Positions 44,711 to 55,553 are shown, counted from the stretch's first letter. The stretch: DNA of 64,000 bases from Flavobacteriales bacterium (GCA_016779995.1 JADHMO010000006.1:1-64000), one strand, 5' to 3'. Program-made: numbers and translations. Notes: a model not told the origin generated them from the letters alone.

Positions 44711-46501
44711 ATGAAAAATATCAGAAATTTTTGCATCATTGCTCATATTGACCACGGTAAAAGTACTCTAGCAGACAGACTGCTAGGCGTTACTGGCACA
44801 GTGACGGAGAGGGAGGCCCAAAACCAATTGTTAGACGATATGGATTTGGAAAGAGAACGAGGGATTACGATAAAAAGTCACGCCATACAAATGGAATATA
44901 AGCTCAATGGCCAAGACTATATTTTGAACCTCATAGACACACCAGGGCATGTGGATTTTTCTTACGAAGTATCACGTTCCATAGCGGCCTGCGAAGGAGC
45001 TTTGCTTATTGTCGATGCCGCCCAAGGGATACAAGCTCAAACCATCTCTAACTTATACCTTGCCCTAGAAAACGATTTAGAAATTATTCCTGTTCTCAAC
45101 AAGATAGATTTACCGTCTGCTGACCCCGAAGTGGTTAAAGACCAAATCATTGACTTAATAGGCTGCAAGGACGAAGAAATTATTCCAGCGTCTGCAAAAA
45201 CAGGGGCTGGTATAGAGGCTATTTTAGAAGCTATTATAGATCGTATTCCTGCGCCTAAAGGAGACCCTGACGCTCCTTTACAAGCTATGATTTTTGATTC
45301 CGTTTATAACTCTTTTCGAGGCATTGAGGCCTATTTCAAAATTATAAACGGGACAATGAAGAAAGGCGATGAGGTGCAATTTATAGCTACTGGCAAAACC
45401 TACTATGCTGATGAGATAGGTGCTTTGAAGTTAAAGCAAAAGCCTATGAATACCTTGTCTGCTGGAGAGGTGGGCTATCTGATTTCAGGAATTAAAGATG
45501 CCCGTGAGGTGAAAGTTGGGGATACGATTACCCTCAAAGAAAAGCCTTCACAAGAGGCGGTTAAGGGTTTTGAAGATGTGAAGCCTATGGTATTTGCTGG
45601 TATTTATCCAGTCGATACCGAAGACTACGAAGAATTGAGAAATTCTATGGAAAAGCTACAACTTAATGATGCTTCTTTGACCTTTGAACCAGAATCTTCG
45701 GCGGCTTTGGGCTTTGGCTTTCGTTGTGGTTTCTTGGGTATGTTGCACATGGAAATTATACAAGAACGCTTGGAGCGTGAATTTGATATGACCGTCATAA
45801 CAACTGTTCCTAACGTATCTTATTTTGCCTACACCACTAAGGGAGAAAAGCTATCCATACATAACCCTTCGGATTTGCCAGACCCTTCTACTATGGACTA
45901 TGTAGAAGAACCTTTTATCCGTGCTCAAATCATTACCAAATCCGATTATGTAGGTGCTGTGATGTCTTTGTGTATAGAAAAACGTGGGGTACTGACCAAT
46001 CAAGTTTATCTAACAACCGACAGGGTGGAGCTGACTTTTGAAATGCCACTCGGAGAAATTGTCTTTGACTTTTACGATAAACTAAAAAGTATTTCTAGAG
46101 GGTATGCCTCTTTCGATTATTTCCCCCTAGAGTACCGTCAGTCCAACCTAGCCAAGTTGGATATACTACTCAATGGCGACCAAGTGGACGCCCTTTCGGC
46201 ACTGATTCACCGCGATAATGCCTATAATTTAGGTAAGAAAATATGCTTGAAGTTGAAAGAGTTAATACCTCGTCAACAATTCGATATAGCCATACAATCG
46301 GCCATCGGCTCAAAAATTATTTCTAGAGAAACCGTTAAAGCCGTTCGTAAAGATGTAACTGCCCGTTGCTATGGGGGTGACATTACCAGAAAGCGAAAAC
46401 TATTAGAGAAACAAAAGAAAGGAAAGAAGAAAATGAGACAGATTGGTAGCGTTGAAGTGCCTCAATCTGCTTTTATGGCCGTTTTAAAATTAGACGACTA
46501 A
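44711..46501 (+). CDS. lepA: Elongation factor 4 (LepA)
   Basis: Ribosome-associated GTPase that back-translocates or remodels stalled ribosomes. The 596-residue protein starts [20 protein letters not shown] with the P-loop, then [16 protein letters not shown] (switch I), [19 protein letters not shown] (switch II) and [11 protein letters not shown]. The C-terminus [20 protein letters not shown] is the LepA-specific basic domain. Length is normal. yebC follows after 37 bases. Confidence 0.97.
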   Translation: MKNIRNFCIIAHIDHGKSTLADRLLGVTGTVTEREAQNQLLDDMDLERERGITIKSHAIQMEYKLNGQDYILNLIDTPGHVDFSYEVSRSIAACEGALLIVDAAQGIQAQTISNLYLALENDLEIIPVLNKIDLPSADPEVVKDQIIDLIGCKDEEIIPASAKTGAGIEAILEAIIDRIPAPKGDPDAPLQAMIFDSVYNSFRGIEAYFKIINGTMKKGDEVQFIATGKTYYADEIGALKLKQKPMNTLSAGEVGYLISGIKDAREVKVGDTITLKEKPSQEAVKGFEDVKPMVFAGIYPVDTEDYEELRNSMEKLQLNDASLTFEPESSAALGFGFRCGFLGMLHMEIIQERLEREFDMTVITTVPNVSYFAYTTKGEKLSIHNPSDLPDPSTMDYVEEPFIRAQIITKSDYVGAVMSLCIEKRGVLTNQVYLTTDRVELTFEMPLGEIVFDFYDKLKSISRGYASFDYFPLEYRQSNLAKLDILLNGDQVDALSALIHRDNAYNLGKKICLKLKELIPRQQFDIAIQSAIGSKIISRETVKAVRKDVTARCYGGDITRKRKLLEKQKKGKKKMRQIGSVEVPQSAFMAVLKLDD

Positions 46502-46538
46502 TTTATATCTTGCCTTAAAATACTAAAATACAACAACT

Positions 46539-47285
46539 ATGGGAAGAGCATTTGAATTTAGAAAAGCACGTAAAATGAAGCGTTGGTCAGCTATGGCCAA
46601 AACATTCACCCGTATCGGTAAAGACATTTCTATTGCCGTTAAAGAAGGTGGACCTAACCCAGATACCAATGCTAGACTACGAGCTGTCATTCAAAATGCC
46701 AAGACGGCCAATATGCCCAAAGATAATGTAGAGCGTGCCATCAAAAAAGCCTCTGGGGCAGACTCTGCTAACTATGTGGAGATCAGCCTCGAGGGTTATG
46801 CCCCACACGGTGTTGCCGTCTTTGTAGAATGCACCACCGACAACAACAACCGTACAGTAGCCAATGTCCGTTCATACTTCAACAAATGTGAAGGCAACCT
46901 TGGGACTAACGGCTCTCTTGAATTTATTTTTGATAGAAAAGCCGTATTTACTTTTTCTCAAAGTCAAGTGGAAATGGACTTAGAAGAATTGGAAATGGAA
47001 CTGATAGATGCTGGTCTAGAGGAGCTAGAAAACGATGAAGGCACACTAACGGTTACGACTGATTTTAGTGACTTTAGCAATATGCAAAAGCAGTTGGAAA
47101 GCATGAACATAGAGTTAGAAAGCTCGGAGTTGCAACGTTTCCCTAACAACACCAAAACCCTAGTTGGCGAAGAAGCCAAATTGGTACTCAAGCTCATCGA
47201 TAAATTGGAAGAAGACGAAGACGTACAAAACGTTTTTCATAATATGGAAATGACGGAAGAAGTCATATCTCAAATGGATAGCTGA
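46539..47285 (+). CDS. YebC/PmpR family protein
   Basis: A 248-residue TACO1-like protein with the family start [20 protein letters not shown] and [36 protein letters not shown], and the acidic C-terminal domain. The family has been described as transcriptional regulators and, more recently, as ribosome-associated factors that ease translation of difficult stretches. Its stop overlaps the next start by one base. Confidence 0.93.
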   Translation: MGRAFEFRKARKMKRWSAMAKTFTRIGKDISIAVKEGGPNPDTNARLRAVIQNAKTANMPKDNVERAIKKASGADSANYVEISLEGYAPHGVAVFVECTTDNNNRTVANVRSYFNKCEGNLGTNGSLEFIFDRKAVFTFSQSQVEMDLEELEMELIDAGLEELENDEGTLTVTTDFSDFSNMQKQLESMNIELESSELQRFPNNTKTLVGEEAKLVLKLIDKLEEDEDVQNVFHNMEMTEEVISQMDS

Positions 47286-48826
47286 TGAAAGACAAACTCA
47301 AGATATTAGAAGAAAAAAAGGCTCAAGCCTTAGTGGGTGGTGGTCAGCAACGTATCGATGCCCAACACGCTAAAGGTAAGCTAACCGCTAGAGAGCGTGT
47401 CCATTTTTTAATGGACGAAGGCTCTTTCCAAGAAGTGGGTATGTTGGTAATGCACCGGTCTACCAACTTCGGCTTAGACAAACAACAGTTTTTAGGTGAT
47501 GGCGTAGTGACTGGCTACGGTACTATAGACGGTCGTTTGGTGTACGTATATGCTCAAGACTTTACCGTTTTGGGGGGTTCTTTGGCAGAAGCCCATGCCG
47601 AGAAAATTTGTAAAATTATGGATATGGCCATGAAAAATGGCGCACCCATCATCGGATTAAACGATAGTGGTGGTGCACGTATCCAAGAAGGGGTGGTTTC
47701 CTTAGGAGGCTATGCCGATATTTTTTATCGCAACACGAGAGCCAGTGGGGTAGTGCCTCAACTTTCGGCTATCATGGGGCCTTGTGCTGGAGGGGCGGTG
47801 TATTCACCTGCTCTGACGGACTTTATTATGATGGTAGAAAACACCTCTTATATGTTTGTGACGGGACCCAATGTGGTCAAGACCGTTACCCACGAAGAAG
47901 TGACTGCCGAAGAATTAGGAGGCGCATCAACTCACGCTAGTAAATCAGGCGTAGCTCACTTTACCTATGCCAATGAAGTGGAGCTCATAAATAACCTTAA
48001 AAAGCTATTGAGTTATATACCTCAAAACTGCGAGGAAGAAGCACCTAGCCTTAGCTACAAAGCGACTGATGAAAGACGAGATGTGCTCAACGGTATTATT
48101 CCAGACAGTGCAAGTCAGCCTTACGATATTCATGAGGTTATTAATGGCATTATTGATGCCGATACTTTCCACGAAGTACACCAAAATTATGCTGAAAATA
48201 TCGTCTGTGGTTTTGCTCGATTGGGAGGGCGTTCTATCGGTATTGTTGCCAATCAACCGGCTTTTTTAGCAGGTGTACTGGACAACCACGCTTCCAATAA
48301 GGCGGCACGTTTTGTGCGTTTTTGTGACGCTTTCAATATTCCTTTGTTGGTCTTAGAAGATGTCCCTGGCTTTTTGCCCGGCACTGACCAAGAATGGAAC
48401 GGTATTATTAACAATGGGGCTAAGCTGTTGTACGCCTTTAGTGAAGCAACCGTACCACGTATAACGGTAATTACTAGAAAAGCCTATGGTGGAGCTTACG
48501 ATGTAATGAATTCTAAACACATCGGTGCTGACTTGAATTACGCTTGGCCTACGGCCGAAATAGCTGTAATGGGAGCTAAAGGTGCTGCTGAGATAATTTT
48601 TAGAAAAGACATTAAAGAGGCTAAAGACCCACAAGCTAAGTGGCAAGAAAAGGAGGCAGAATATGCCGAGCTTTTTGCTCACCCCTACAATGCAGCGGCA
48701 AGAGGTTATGTCGATGAGGTGATAGAACCAGCTAAGACAAGAGAAAAACTCATAAAAGCCTTTAAGATGCTCGAAAATAAGGTAGATAATCTACCTAAAA
48801 AGAAACACGGAAATATTCCATTATAA
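47285..48826 (+). CDS. Acyl-CoA carboxylase, carboxyltransferase (beta) subunit
   Basis: A 513-residue two-domain crotonase-fold carboxyltransferase of the PccB/AccD5 type, which moves CO2 from biotin to an acyl-CoA such as propionyl-CoA. The two oxyanion-hole Gly-Gly pairs are visible in [18 protein letters not shown] and [16 protein letters not shown] for the first half and [17 protein letters not shown] for the second. No biotin-carboxylase partner is adjacent; AccC/AccB at 25728-27578 could serve, but this is unproven. It shares one base with yebC and ends one base before purD. Confidence 0.92.
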   Translation: MKDKLKILEEKKAQALVGGGQQRIDAQHAKGKLTARERVHFLMDEGSFQEVGMLVMHRSTNFGLDKQQFLGDGVVTGYGTIDGRLVYVYAQDFTVLGGSLAEAHAEKICKIMDMAMKNGAPIIGLNDSGGARIQEGVVSLGGYADIFYRNTRASGVVPQLSAIMGPCAGGAVYSPALTDFIMMVENTSYMFVTGPNVVKTVTHEEVTAEELGGASTHASKSGVAHFTYANEVELINNLKKLLSYIPQNCEEEAPSLSYKATDERRDVLNGIIPDSASQPYDIHEVINGIIDADTFHEVHQNYAENIVCGFARLGGRSIGIVANQPAFLAGVLDNHASNKAARFVRFCDAFNIPLLVLEDVPGFLPGTDQEWNGIINNGAKLLYAFSEATVPRITVITRKAYGGAYDVMNSKHIGADLNYAWPTAEIAVMGAKGAAEIIFRKDIKEAKDPQAKWQEKEAEYAELFAHPYNAAARGYVDEVIEPAKTREKLIKAFKMLENKVDNLPKKKHGNIPL

Positions 48827-48827
48827 A

Positions 48828-50114
48828 ATGAATGTATTAGTATTAGGTTCTGGAGGCAGAGAACACGCCTTAAGCTGGAAAATTGCCCAAAGTAGTTTGT
48901 GCGAAAAGCTATTTATTGCCCCTGGTAATGCAGGGACAGCACAACTTGGTGAAAATGTAAACATCAGTGCAACAGATTTTGAATCTTTGAAAACCTTTGT
49001 CATAGACAACGAAATCGAGATGCTAGTGGTCGGCCCAGAAGACCCTTTAGTAAAAGGGATTTATGACTTTTTCAAAAACGATGAGGTGCTTTCTGAGGTA
49101 TGCGTCATTGGCCCATCGCAAGAAGGGGCGCAATTGGAAGGTAGCAAAGAATATTCTAAGCAATTTATGCAACGCCACGATATTCCTACGGCAGCCTATG
49201 ATAGCTTTACTAAAGATAGCTTAAATGAGGGTTATGATTTTTTAGAAACCCTAAGCCCACCTTATGTCCTCAAAGCTGATGGACTAGCCGCAGGTAAAGG
49301 AGTACTCATCATCAACGATTTGGAAGAAGCCAAGCGTGAGCTTAAAGCCATGTTAGCAGATGCTAAGTTTGGAGATGCAAGTTCTAAAGTAGTTATTGAA
49401 GAATACCTTGACGGTATAGAGCTTTCGGTCTTTGTCTTAACAGACGGCAACAATTACAAAATATTACCATCGGCCAAAGATTATAAACGCATAGGCGAGG
49501 GCGATACAGGGCTTAATACAGGGGGTATGGGTGCTATTTCTCCCGTTCCTTTTGCCGATAAATTCTTTATCGAACGAGTAGAAGATAGAATCATTAAGCC
49601 TACCATTAAAGGTTTACAAGAAGAAGAAATAGAGTATAAGGGTTTTATCTTTATTGGCTTAATGAACGTCAATGGTGACCCTAAAGTTATTGAATACAAC
49701 GTGCGTATGGGTGATCCAGAAACGGAAGTGGTCATACCTCGTATAAAATCGGATTTGCTAAATCTATTTAGAGGCATATCTAACGGAACCTTCGGTGAGC
49801 AAGACTTTTATGTCGATGAAGATGTGGCGACTACGGTTATGCTAGTGTCAGGTGGTTATCCTGAGAGTTATGAAAAGGGTAAAGGTATTAGCGGCTTAGA
49901 AGAAGTAGAGAACAGTATTGTATTTCATGCTGGAACACGAAAGGAAGAGGATAAAGTATTAACGAATGGTGGTCGAGTGATGGCAATTACTTCTTTTGGA
50001 AGAACCATAGAAGAAGCTTTAAGCAAATCATTTGATAATGCAGAAAAAGTAAAATTCGACGGCAAATATTACCGCAAGGATATAGGCTTTGACTTAAAAC
50101 AAGAACAGGTTTAG
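48828..50114 (+). CDS. purD: Phosphoribosylamine--glycine ligase
   Basis: Joins phosphoribosylamine and glycine with ATP in purine synthesis. The 428-residue ATP-grasp enzyme begins MNVLVLGSGGREHALSWKIA and has KADGLAAGKGVLI (ATP loop), EEYLDGIELSVF, NTGGMGAISPVP and EYNVRMGDPETEVV with the metal ligands. Its stop codon overlaps, by two bases, the stop of the small gene on the opposite strand. Together with purQ nearby it marks a purine-synthesis neighbourhood. Confidence 0.97.
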   Translation: MNVLVLGSGGREHALSWKIAQSSLCEKLFIAPGNAGTAQLGENVNISATDFESLKTFVIDNEIEMLVVGPEDPLVKGIYDFFKNDEVLSEVCVIGPSQEGAQLEGSKEYSKQFMQRHDIPTAAYDSFTKDSLNEGYDFLETLSPPYVLKADGLAAGKGVLIINDLEEAKRELKAMLADAKFGDASSKVVIEEYLDGIELSVFVLTDGNNYKILPSAKDYKRIGEGDTGLNTGGMGAISPVPFADKFFIERVEDRIIKPTIKGLQEEEIEYKGFIFIGLMNVNGDPKVIEYNVRMGDPETEVVIPRIKSDLLNLFRGISNGTFGEQDFYVDEDVATTVMLVSGGYPESYEKGKGISGLEEVENSIVFHAGTRKEEDKVLTNGGRVMAITSFGRTIEEALSKSFDNAEKVKFDGKYYRKDIGFDLKQEQV

Positions 50115-50278
50115 GCCTCTCCGTTTTTCTTAAAAGCGACTAATTTTCCTGTCCAATAAAGAAATAGGACAGAGATAACAAGTATTGCTAATACATTAGG
50201 AATATTTCCAAGAGTTGGCATGATTGTCCAAATTGCTGAAAAAATTTCGCCGAGCCCGTTCCAAAAAGTTGACCACAT
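50111..50278 (-). CDS. Small membrane protein, DUF6341-like
   Basis: A 55-residue protein, MWSTFWNGLGEIFSAIWTIM at the start, one membrane helix (about 28-45, NVLAILVISVLFLYW) and a basic end (KLVAFKKNGEA). Small single-span proteins of this kind, beginning with an aromatic-rich amphipathic helix, lie between purD and a DUF6427 gene in many Flavobacteriia and are listed as DUF6341; the assignment rests on that context as much as on sequence. It converges on purD, with overlapping stops, and is divergent from DUF6427 with 46 bases between starts. Confidence 0.7.
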   Translation of the reverse strand: MWSTFWNGLGEIFSAIWTIMPTLGNIPNVLAILVISVLFLYWTGKLVAFKKNGEA

Positions 50279-50324
50279 AGTATGAGAAGTATTATTTTTG
50301 CAAAATTAGAACATTCTTAAAAAA

Positions 50325-51290
50325 ATGCTAGTAAAAACATTAAAAACAAATCGTCCGAGTGCATATATTGCTTTTTTCGTTTCAGCGACTTTGTTTTTCT
50401 TATTGGATATTATCCTTGACACAACACCTTCATTAGCCACTGACCACCCTATATTCTCTAGCTTAGCTTCTTTTTTTACTCATCACCAAATATGGTCGAA
50501 TGTATTGCTTTTCATTATCGGTCTATTGATGGCTATGGGCTGGAATAACGCTCTGAGTGAACGAGGCGTTTTTAAAAATACCACTATCATTCCTGCTTTC
50601 TTGTTCATCATCTTAAGTTCAGCATTCTCTTTGTCTTCCTTTTGGGTATGCACATTCATCTTTCTTTTTGTTATGAATAAACTCATGTTGTGTTTTCAAC
50701 AAGAAAGACCATACGGTTTATTATTTGATAGTGGTTTTCTCATTGGCTTGGCAACAGTTATCAACCCTATTTGTATCTTCTTTTTTATTCTTACATATGT
50801 GGCAGTCGTGGTTTATAGTACCATCAATTGGCGTAATTTTCTAATCCCTATCTTAGGCTTATTTACGCCTTTCTTATTTGCTTGGACGTATGGCTTTTAC
50901 TTCGATAGTTTGCCTGACTTAAGCAATTATTACTTTACCTATATTCAATGGTCACCACCCAGTGTAGAGTATTCATTGCCCTTTCTAATATGGTCAACTC
51001 TAGTATTACTACTTTTCTTCTTTGCTATTCGTGAATTAGCTCAGTGGCTGACTATGAAAAGTTTACGCTCTCGAAAAGCCTTTTATGTCTTTTTTGCTTA
51101 TTCTATCTGTGCTTTTGTAGGTTTCTTCTTTGTGCAAGACAGCTGGAATTACCTCTTAATTTTTGCCTTGCCTTTTACTGTGCTAACGGCTAACTACTTC
51201 CTTTTTATTCAAAAAAGGTGGTGGTATGAAAGCTTGTTTATACTTATCTTAATAAGTACTGTATATTTACAACTCGCACCACTATTTTAG
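50325..51290 (+). CDS. DUF6427 multi-spanning membrane protein
   Basis: A 321-residue protein with about ten membrane segments, opening with MLVKTLKTNRPSAYIAFFVS and including NKLMLCFQQERPYGLLFDSGF, typical of the DUF6427 family of Flavobacteriia. Its function is unknown; the family is nearly confined to Bacteroidota. It lies between the DUF6341-like gene (divergent) and purQ (47 bases downstream). The close link with purD/purQ is conserved but unexplained. Confidence 0.82.
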   Translation: MLVKTLKTNRPSAYIAFFVSATLFFLLDIILDTTPSLATDHPIFSSLASFFTHHQIWSNVLLFIIGLLMAMGWNNALSERGVFKNTTIIPAFLFIILSSAFSLSSFWVCTFIFLFVMNKLMLCFQQERPYGLLFDSGFLIGLATVINPICIFFFILTYVAVVVYSTINWRNFLIPILGLFTPFLFAWTYGFYFDSLPDLSNYYFTYIQWSPPSVEYSLPFLIWSTLVLLLFFFAIRELAQWLTMKSLRSRKAFYVFFAYSICAFVGFFFVQDSWNYLLIFALPFTVLTANYFLFIQKRWWYESLFILILISTVYLQLAPLF

Positions 51291-51337
51291 GGATAAATTT
51301 TTTTAAATTTGTTTGCTCAACATAAACCTATTAATAA

Positions 51338-52033
51338 ATGAAATTTGGCGTTGTAGTATTCCCTGGTTCTAATTGCGATAAAGACATGATTTATGTATTA
51401 GAAACACTTTACAAACAAGAAGTGGTTAGTCTTTGGCATAAAGATACCGACCTTCAGAATTGTGATTTTATCATTCTGCCAGGTGGCTTTTCTTATGGTG
51501 ATTACCTACGTTCTGGTGCTATTGCCCGTTTTTCTCCTATCATGCAAAAAGTGATTGAATTTGCTAATAATGGGGGCTATGTTATGGGCGTTTGTAATGG
51601 CTTTCAAATCCTTTGCGAATCGGGATTATTACCCGGTGCATTATTACACAATAACAGCCATAAATTCATTTGTAAAAACGTCTATTTATCGACACAAACC
51701 AATCGCAGTTGCATTACTGACAGAGTCAATCTTGATGAGCCTTTAAGTATTCCTATAGCTCACGGTGAGGGGCGTTATTTTGCCGATGCAGAAACCTTAA
51801 AGCAACTGAACGATAACGAACAAGTTATTTTTAGATATTGCGATAAAGATGGGAATGTTACTAATGAAAGCAATCCTAATGGTGCAGTAGAAAATATTGC
51901 TGGTATTTGTAATGCTGGTCGTAATGTATTTGGTATGATGCCACACCCTGAACGTGCTGCCGACCAAGAACTTAACAACATAGACGGAGGCTTTATTTTT
52001 GAAAGCATTATCTCTGTTCTAGAGCCGGTATAA
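51338..52033 (+). CDS. purQ: Phosphoribosylformylglycinamidine synthase, glutaminase subunit
   Basis: Supplies ammonia from glutamine to PurL in purine synthesis. The 231-residue class I glutamine amidotransferase starts MKFGVVVFPGSNCDKDMIYV, has the nucleophile in VMGVCNGFQILCESGLLPGA, and the His/Glu of the triad in MMPHPERAADQEL. The small PurQ/PurS-type form implies that a separate PurL exists elsewhere. It ends four bases before the convergent end of nadD. Confidence 0.96.
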   Translation: MKFGVVVFPGSNCDKDMIYVLETLYKQEVVSLWHKDTDLQNCDFIILPGGFSYGDYLRSGAIARFSPIMQKVIEFANNGGYVMGVCNGFQILCESGLLPGALLHNNSHKFICKNVYLSTQTNRSCITDRVNLDEPLSIPIAHGEGRYFADAETLKQLNDNEQVIFRYCDKDGNVTNESNPNGAVENIAGICNAGRNVFGMMPHPERAADQELNNIDGGFIFESIISVLEPV

Positions 52034-52037
52034 GAGA

Positions 52038-52619
52038 CTATTTATAAAAATTCATCTCGTCGATATACTCCATAATCTTGGGAGGTAAGAAATAGCTAAC
52101 GGCTTTATTTTCTTGAATACATTTTCTAATAAAATCAGCAGAAATATCCATCATAGGAGCTTGGGTGAGGTGTATCTTTGGGTGATTTTCTAATTCACAA
52201 TTTTTAGCCTTAGGTCTAGGATACACATAGACCTCGTGCCATTCTAGTATAGCCTCATAATTTTTCCATTTGTGAAAGTTGCTCAAGTTGTCTTGTCCCA
52301 TAATAAGTGCAAAATCTTCCTCAGGGTAACTTTCTCTAAGGTGTGCTAGGGTGTCAACGGTATAGGAGGGAATAGGCAAGGAAAATTCTATGTTTGATGC
52401 CGTTAGTTTAGGGTCGTCTTCGGTAGCTATTCGAACGAGAACTAAACGGTGTTGTTGGTCGAGTAGAGTACTTTTTGTTTTAAAGGGATTTTGAGGCGAT
52501 ACCACAAACCATATTTTATCTATGTCAGTATGTTCGAGCATATATTGAGCAATTGCCATATGCCCTACATGAATGGGATTAAATGAACCAAAAAATAAAC
52601 CTGTTTTCATCTTAGTCAA
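52038..52619 (-). CDS. nadD: Nicotinate-nucleotide adenylyltransferase
   Basis: Adenylates nicotinate mononucleotide in NAD synthesis. The 193-residue nucleotidyltransferase has GLFFGSFNPIHVGHMAIAQY with the HxGH-type motif, WFVVSPQNPFK, FALIMGQDNLSNFHKWKN and the late ISADFIRKCIQENK carrying the (S/T)xxxR-type motif. Overlaps gmk by eight bases and is the last gene of the yicC-gmk-nadD unit, a common Bacteroidota arrangement. Confidence 0.95.
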   Translation of the reverse strand: MTKMKTGLFFGSFNPIHVGHMAIAQYMLEHTDIDKIWFVVSPQNPFKTKSTLLDQQHRLVLVRIATEDDPKLTASNIEFSLPIPSYTVDTLAHLRESYPEEDFALIMGQDNLSNFHKWKNYEAILEWHEVYVYPRPKAKNCELENHPKIHLTQAPMMDISADFIRKCIQENKAVSYFLPPKIMEYIDEMNFYK

Positions 52620-53184
52620 CTAAAAAATCTTGTACCATTTCCAAAGCTTGTTGACAAGCTCGTTCTAAATTTTCATTGACTAACACCTTGTCAAAATCAC
52701 TCCTGTGTGTCATTTCTTGGGATGCTTTACCAATGCGTTTTTGAAGGTCTTCCTCGCTTTCAGTTCCTCTGTTGCGAAGCCTTTCTTCTAAAATACCTAA
52801 AGACGGGGGTGCTACAAAAACAGATAAAGCTTTTTCGCCAAAGTGTTGTTTGAGAGAAATACCACCCTTTACATCTACATCAAAAATAATGGCTTTGCCA
52901 TTGGACCATATGCGTTCAACTTCTTCTAGTAAAGTGCCGTAAAATAAATTGGGATAGACTTCTTCCCATTCCAAGAACAGCTTATTTTCTATGCCTTTTT
53001 TAAAGTCTTCAACCGACAAAAAATGGTAGTCTTTGCCATTGACTTCGTTTTGGCGTGGGGCTCTACTACATGCCGATATAGAAAACGACAATTGAGAGGT
53101 CAAGTTCTGGAGTAGGTGTTTGACAACAGTGGTTTTACCAGCACCCGATGGGGCGGAAAAAATGATGACTTTATTAGAGGACAT
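52612..53184 (-). CDS. gmk: Guanylate kinase
   Basis: Phosphorylates GMP to GDP with ATP. The 190-residue enzyme shows the P-loop FSAPSGAGKTTVVKHLL near the N-terminus, the GMP-binding region around SACSRAPRQNEVNGKDYHFL and IFDVDVKGGISLKQ. Overlaps yicC by 11 bases and nadD by eight, so the three are translationally linked. Confidence 0.96.
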   Translation of the reverse strand: MSSNKVIIFSAPSGAGKTTVVKHLLQNLTSQLSFSISACSRAPRQNEVNGKDYHFLSVEDFKKGIENKLFLEWEEVYPNLFYGTLLEEVERIWSNGKAIIFDVDVKGGISLKQHFGEKALSVFVAPPSLGILEERLRNRGTESEEDLQKRIGKASQEMTHRSDFDKVLVNENLERACQQALEMVQDFLVD

Positions 53185-54037
53185 TGAGGATTTGTTCTTT
53201 TATTTTTTCTAATTCGTCTTTCATTTGCACTACTTGTTGTTGCATCTCGGCATTGTTTGATTTGGAACCTATGGTATTGATTTCACGACCTATTTCTTGA
53301 CAGATAAAACCTAATTTTTTACCCTCAGAAATATCCGAATTCATAGTTTCTAAAAAGTAATTCAGGTGATTGGATAGACGGACAATTTCTTCTGTTACGT
53401 CTAGTTTTTCAAGGTAGTATATGAGTTCTTGTTCTAATCTATTTTCGTCAACATTAGATTTCAATTCACCGAGTTTTTCTACAATACGCTCTCTAATATT
53501 AGCTACCCTTTGATGTTCTTCCTTTTCTATGCTAAGCATTATGCCACGTATATTTTCTATTCGCAGTTTAAAGTCTTGAGCTAAGGATTGCCCTTCATCT
53601 TCTCGGAATTGAGTTAAGGCATTAGACGCTTGTTGTATAAGGCTTTCTATAGTTTCCCATTCTTGTGGGTCTATTTCTTCTTTTTCTACTTTCATGACTT
53701 CTGGCATACGCATAACAGTACTCATTAGTTCGTCATTACTTTCGAGTTCTTTAGTGATGTTTTGCAAGTCATGGTAATATTTTTTGACTACCTCAGCATT
53801 GATATTGGCAGTCTTTTCAGTACCAGTATATTCCACAAATAGAGAACAGTCAATTTTGCCTCTACTTAGAGCCGTACTCAATAGTTTGCGTATGTTCAAT
53901 TCTTTATCTCGGTAAGAGCTGGGCACACGAACGTTCATATCGATTTGCTTACTATTTAAGGATTTAATCTCTACAGTAAACTTTTTGTTATGAGCATTGG
54001 TTTCGGCTTTTCCATAGCCTGTCATCGATAGAATCAT
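53174..54037 (-). CDS. YicC/YloC family endoribonuclease
   Basis: A 287-residue protein with the N-terminal family signature MILSMTGYGKAETNAHNKKF followed by VEIKSLNSKQIDMNVRVPS, a central coiled coil, and the conserved C-terminal GKKLGFICQEIGREINTIGS followed by QMKDELEKIKEQILNVL. The family includes an RNase active on structured RNA. I use the ATG at 54037, which matches the family start better than the frame reaching 54058. Overlaps gmk by 11 bases. Confidence 0.92.
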   Translation of the reverse strand: MILSMTGYGKAETNAHNKKFTVEIKSLNSKQIDMNVRVPSSYRDKELNIRKLLSTALSRGKIDCSLFVEYTGTEKTANINAEVVKKYYHDLQNITKELESNDELMSTVMRMPEVMKVEKEEIDPQEWETIESLIQQASNALTQFREDEGQSLAQDFKLRIENIRGIMLSIEKEEHQRVANIRERIVEKLGELKSNVDENRLEQELIYYLEKLDVTEEIVRLSNHLNYFLETMNSDISEGKKLGFICQEIGREINTIGSKSNNAEMQQQVVQMKDELEKIKEQILNVL

Positions 54038-54071
54038 AGTGTATGAATTAATTAGCAAAGGTAATAAATTG

Positions 54072-54965
54072 CTAGTCTTGTACTGCTTTTGTTTTGTGAC
54101 TAACTAAATAAACCCCCAAAAAGATAAGAATGCTTGAGCCTATTTTGGTCAAATCGAGGCTATCGCTACTTGCTATTATAGCTACTATACTTGCCAAAAC
54201 GGGTTGTAAATAGATGTAGGTGCTTACTGTTGAGGGGTTTAGAGTCTTCAATCCGTAGATGTTAAAGAGGTAAGCAAAAAAAGTAGTGCCTATGACTACA
54301 AAAACTACTCGCCATAAAATACCACTGGGCATAGTCGCCCATTGTATGGCTTGGAAATCCGACCATCCAAAAGGAATAACAAATAGAATACCAAACAAAA
54401 ACACCCAACTAATTACTGTTATGGGTTTATATTTTTGCATGAGGGGTTTTACCAGTACTAGATATACAGCGTAGGAGGAGGCATTGATAAACACCATAAT
54501 ATTACCCCAAAAATGTTCATTGTTCAAACTAAGTTGCCCACCATTGGTAATAAGCAATATTGCACCTAAGGCACCTAAGGCCACACCGATTCCTTTCTTA
54601 AAGTTAAATTTCTCGGTAGCTAAAGCGATACCGAATAACAAAACTAAGATGGGATTGCTTACCATTATAACGGCAGCATTGATGGGTGTGGTGAGGTTCA
54701 GTCCTTCAAAAAATAGCATTTGATTGATGGCTACTCCAAACAATCCACAGATAGCCAGTTTCAGTAAATCTCCTTTTTTAACTTTTTCGTAATAAAAAAG
54801 AGCATAGCATAGCCAAAATAAAATAACAGCCCCTGTAACTCTAACCAAAATAAATCCTAAGGGCTCAATATATTCAGGCATCACCTCTTTAGCAACGGTG
54901 AAGTTGATACCATAAATGAGGTTGGCAGCAAAAAGGGCTAAGTGGGCAAGTAGTCGTTTATTCAT
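54072..54965 (-). CDS. EamA/DMT family transporter
   Basis: A 297-residue inner-membrane protein with ten membrane segments in two EamA repeats. Each half carries the usual start (AANLIYGINFTVAKEVMPEY and SYAVYLVLVKPLMQKYKP) and the second ends IGSSILIFLGVYLVSHK. The substrate of such drug/metabolite transporters cannot be predicted. It overlaps the ArsC-like gene by eight bases, so the two are cotranscribed. Confidence 0.92.
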   Translation of the reverse strand: MNKRLLAHLALFAANLIYGINFTVAKEVMPEYIEPLGFILVRVTGAVILFWLCYALFYYEKVKKGDLLKLAICGLFGVAINQMLFFEGLNLTTPINAAVIMVSNPILVLLFGIALATEKFNFKKGIGVALGALGAILLITNGGQLSLNNEHFWGNIMVFINASSYAVYLVLVKPLMQKYKPITVISWVFLFGILFVIPFGWSDFQAIQWATMPSGILWRVVFVVIGTTFFAYLFNIYGLKTLNPSTVSTYIYLQPVLASIVAIIASSDSLDLTKIGSSILIFLGVYLVSHKTKAVQD

Positions 54966-55305
54966 TCAGTGCAGAGCTAAGTGCTTCAATGGTTTTTTTA
55001 CTGTTGCCAACAAATATTTTATCGTTGACGATAAAAACTGGTCGCTTAAGGAAAGTATCTTCCTCTAAAATTAATTGCCGATAATCGCTTTCACTAAGAG
55101 CTTTGTCTTTCAGTCCCATACTTTTGTATTTCATGGCACGTCTGCTAAATAAGGACTCATAAGAGCCGCTCATTTTTGCCATATTATCCAATTGCTCGGC
55201 ACTAATTTTTTCTGTTCGTATCTCTTGCAATTGCCACTTCCAATTCACCTCATTTAAGATGCGTTGGCAGGTGCTGCATTGGGCTAGATAGTAGGCTTTT
55301 ATCAT
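54958..55305 (-). CDS. ArsC/Spx-type thioredoxin-fold protein
   Basis: A 115-residue protein with the motif AQCSTCQR near the N-terminus (Cys 10 and Cys 13), the conserved RTEKISAEQL, and the KRPVFIVNDKIFVGNSKKTI segment with the Arg used by arsenate reductases for oxyanion binding. It is shorter than the plasmid-type ArsC (about 140), and Spx-type regulators or thiol reductases are similar, so arsenate as substrate is uncertain. It overlaps the EamA transporter gene by eight bases. Confidence 0.85.
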   Translation of the reverse strand: MIKAYYLAQCSTCQRILNEVNWKWQLQEIRTEKISAEQLDNMAKMSGSYESLFSRRAMKYKSMGLKDKALSESDYRQLILEEDTFLKRPVFIVNDKIFVGNSKKTIEALSSALNE

Positions 55306-55553
55306 AATTCCTTTTAATTATAGAGGCAAATATACCAACAAAAACACTTTATAATCATTTCTCTTTCTTATTGGGAACGTATTTGATAAACTAACAACTT
55401 TACAAAGATTACTATTTGTCTAATTAAGAGAGTAAAAACAACTAGCTATTGAATAACTAATAAACGGATTGAGGATAATAAAAAAAGTATTGAAGACGTA
55501 AGGCTTGCTTAGTGTTTACGAATAAATAGATTTAAAACCTAAGTAATTAGTAT

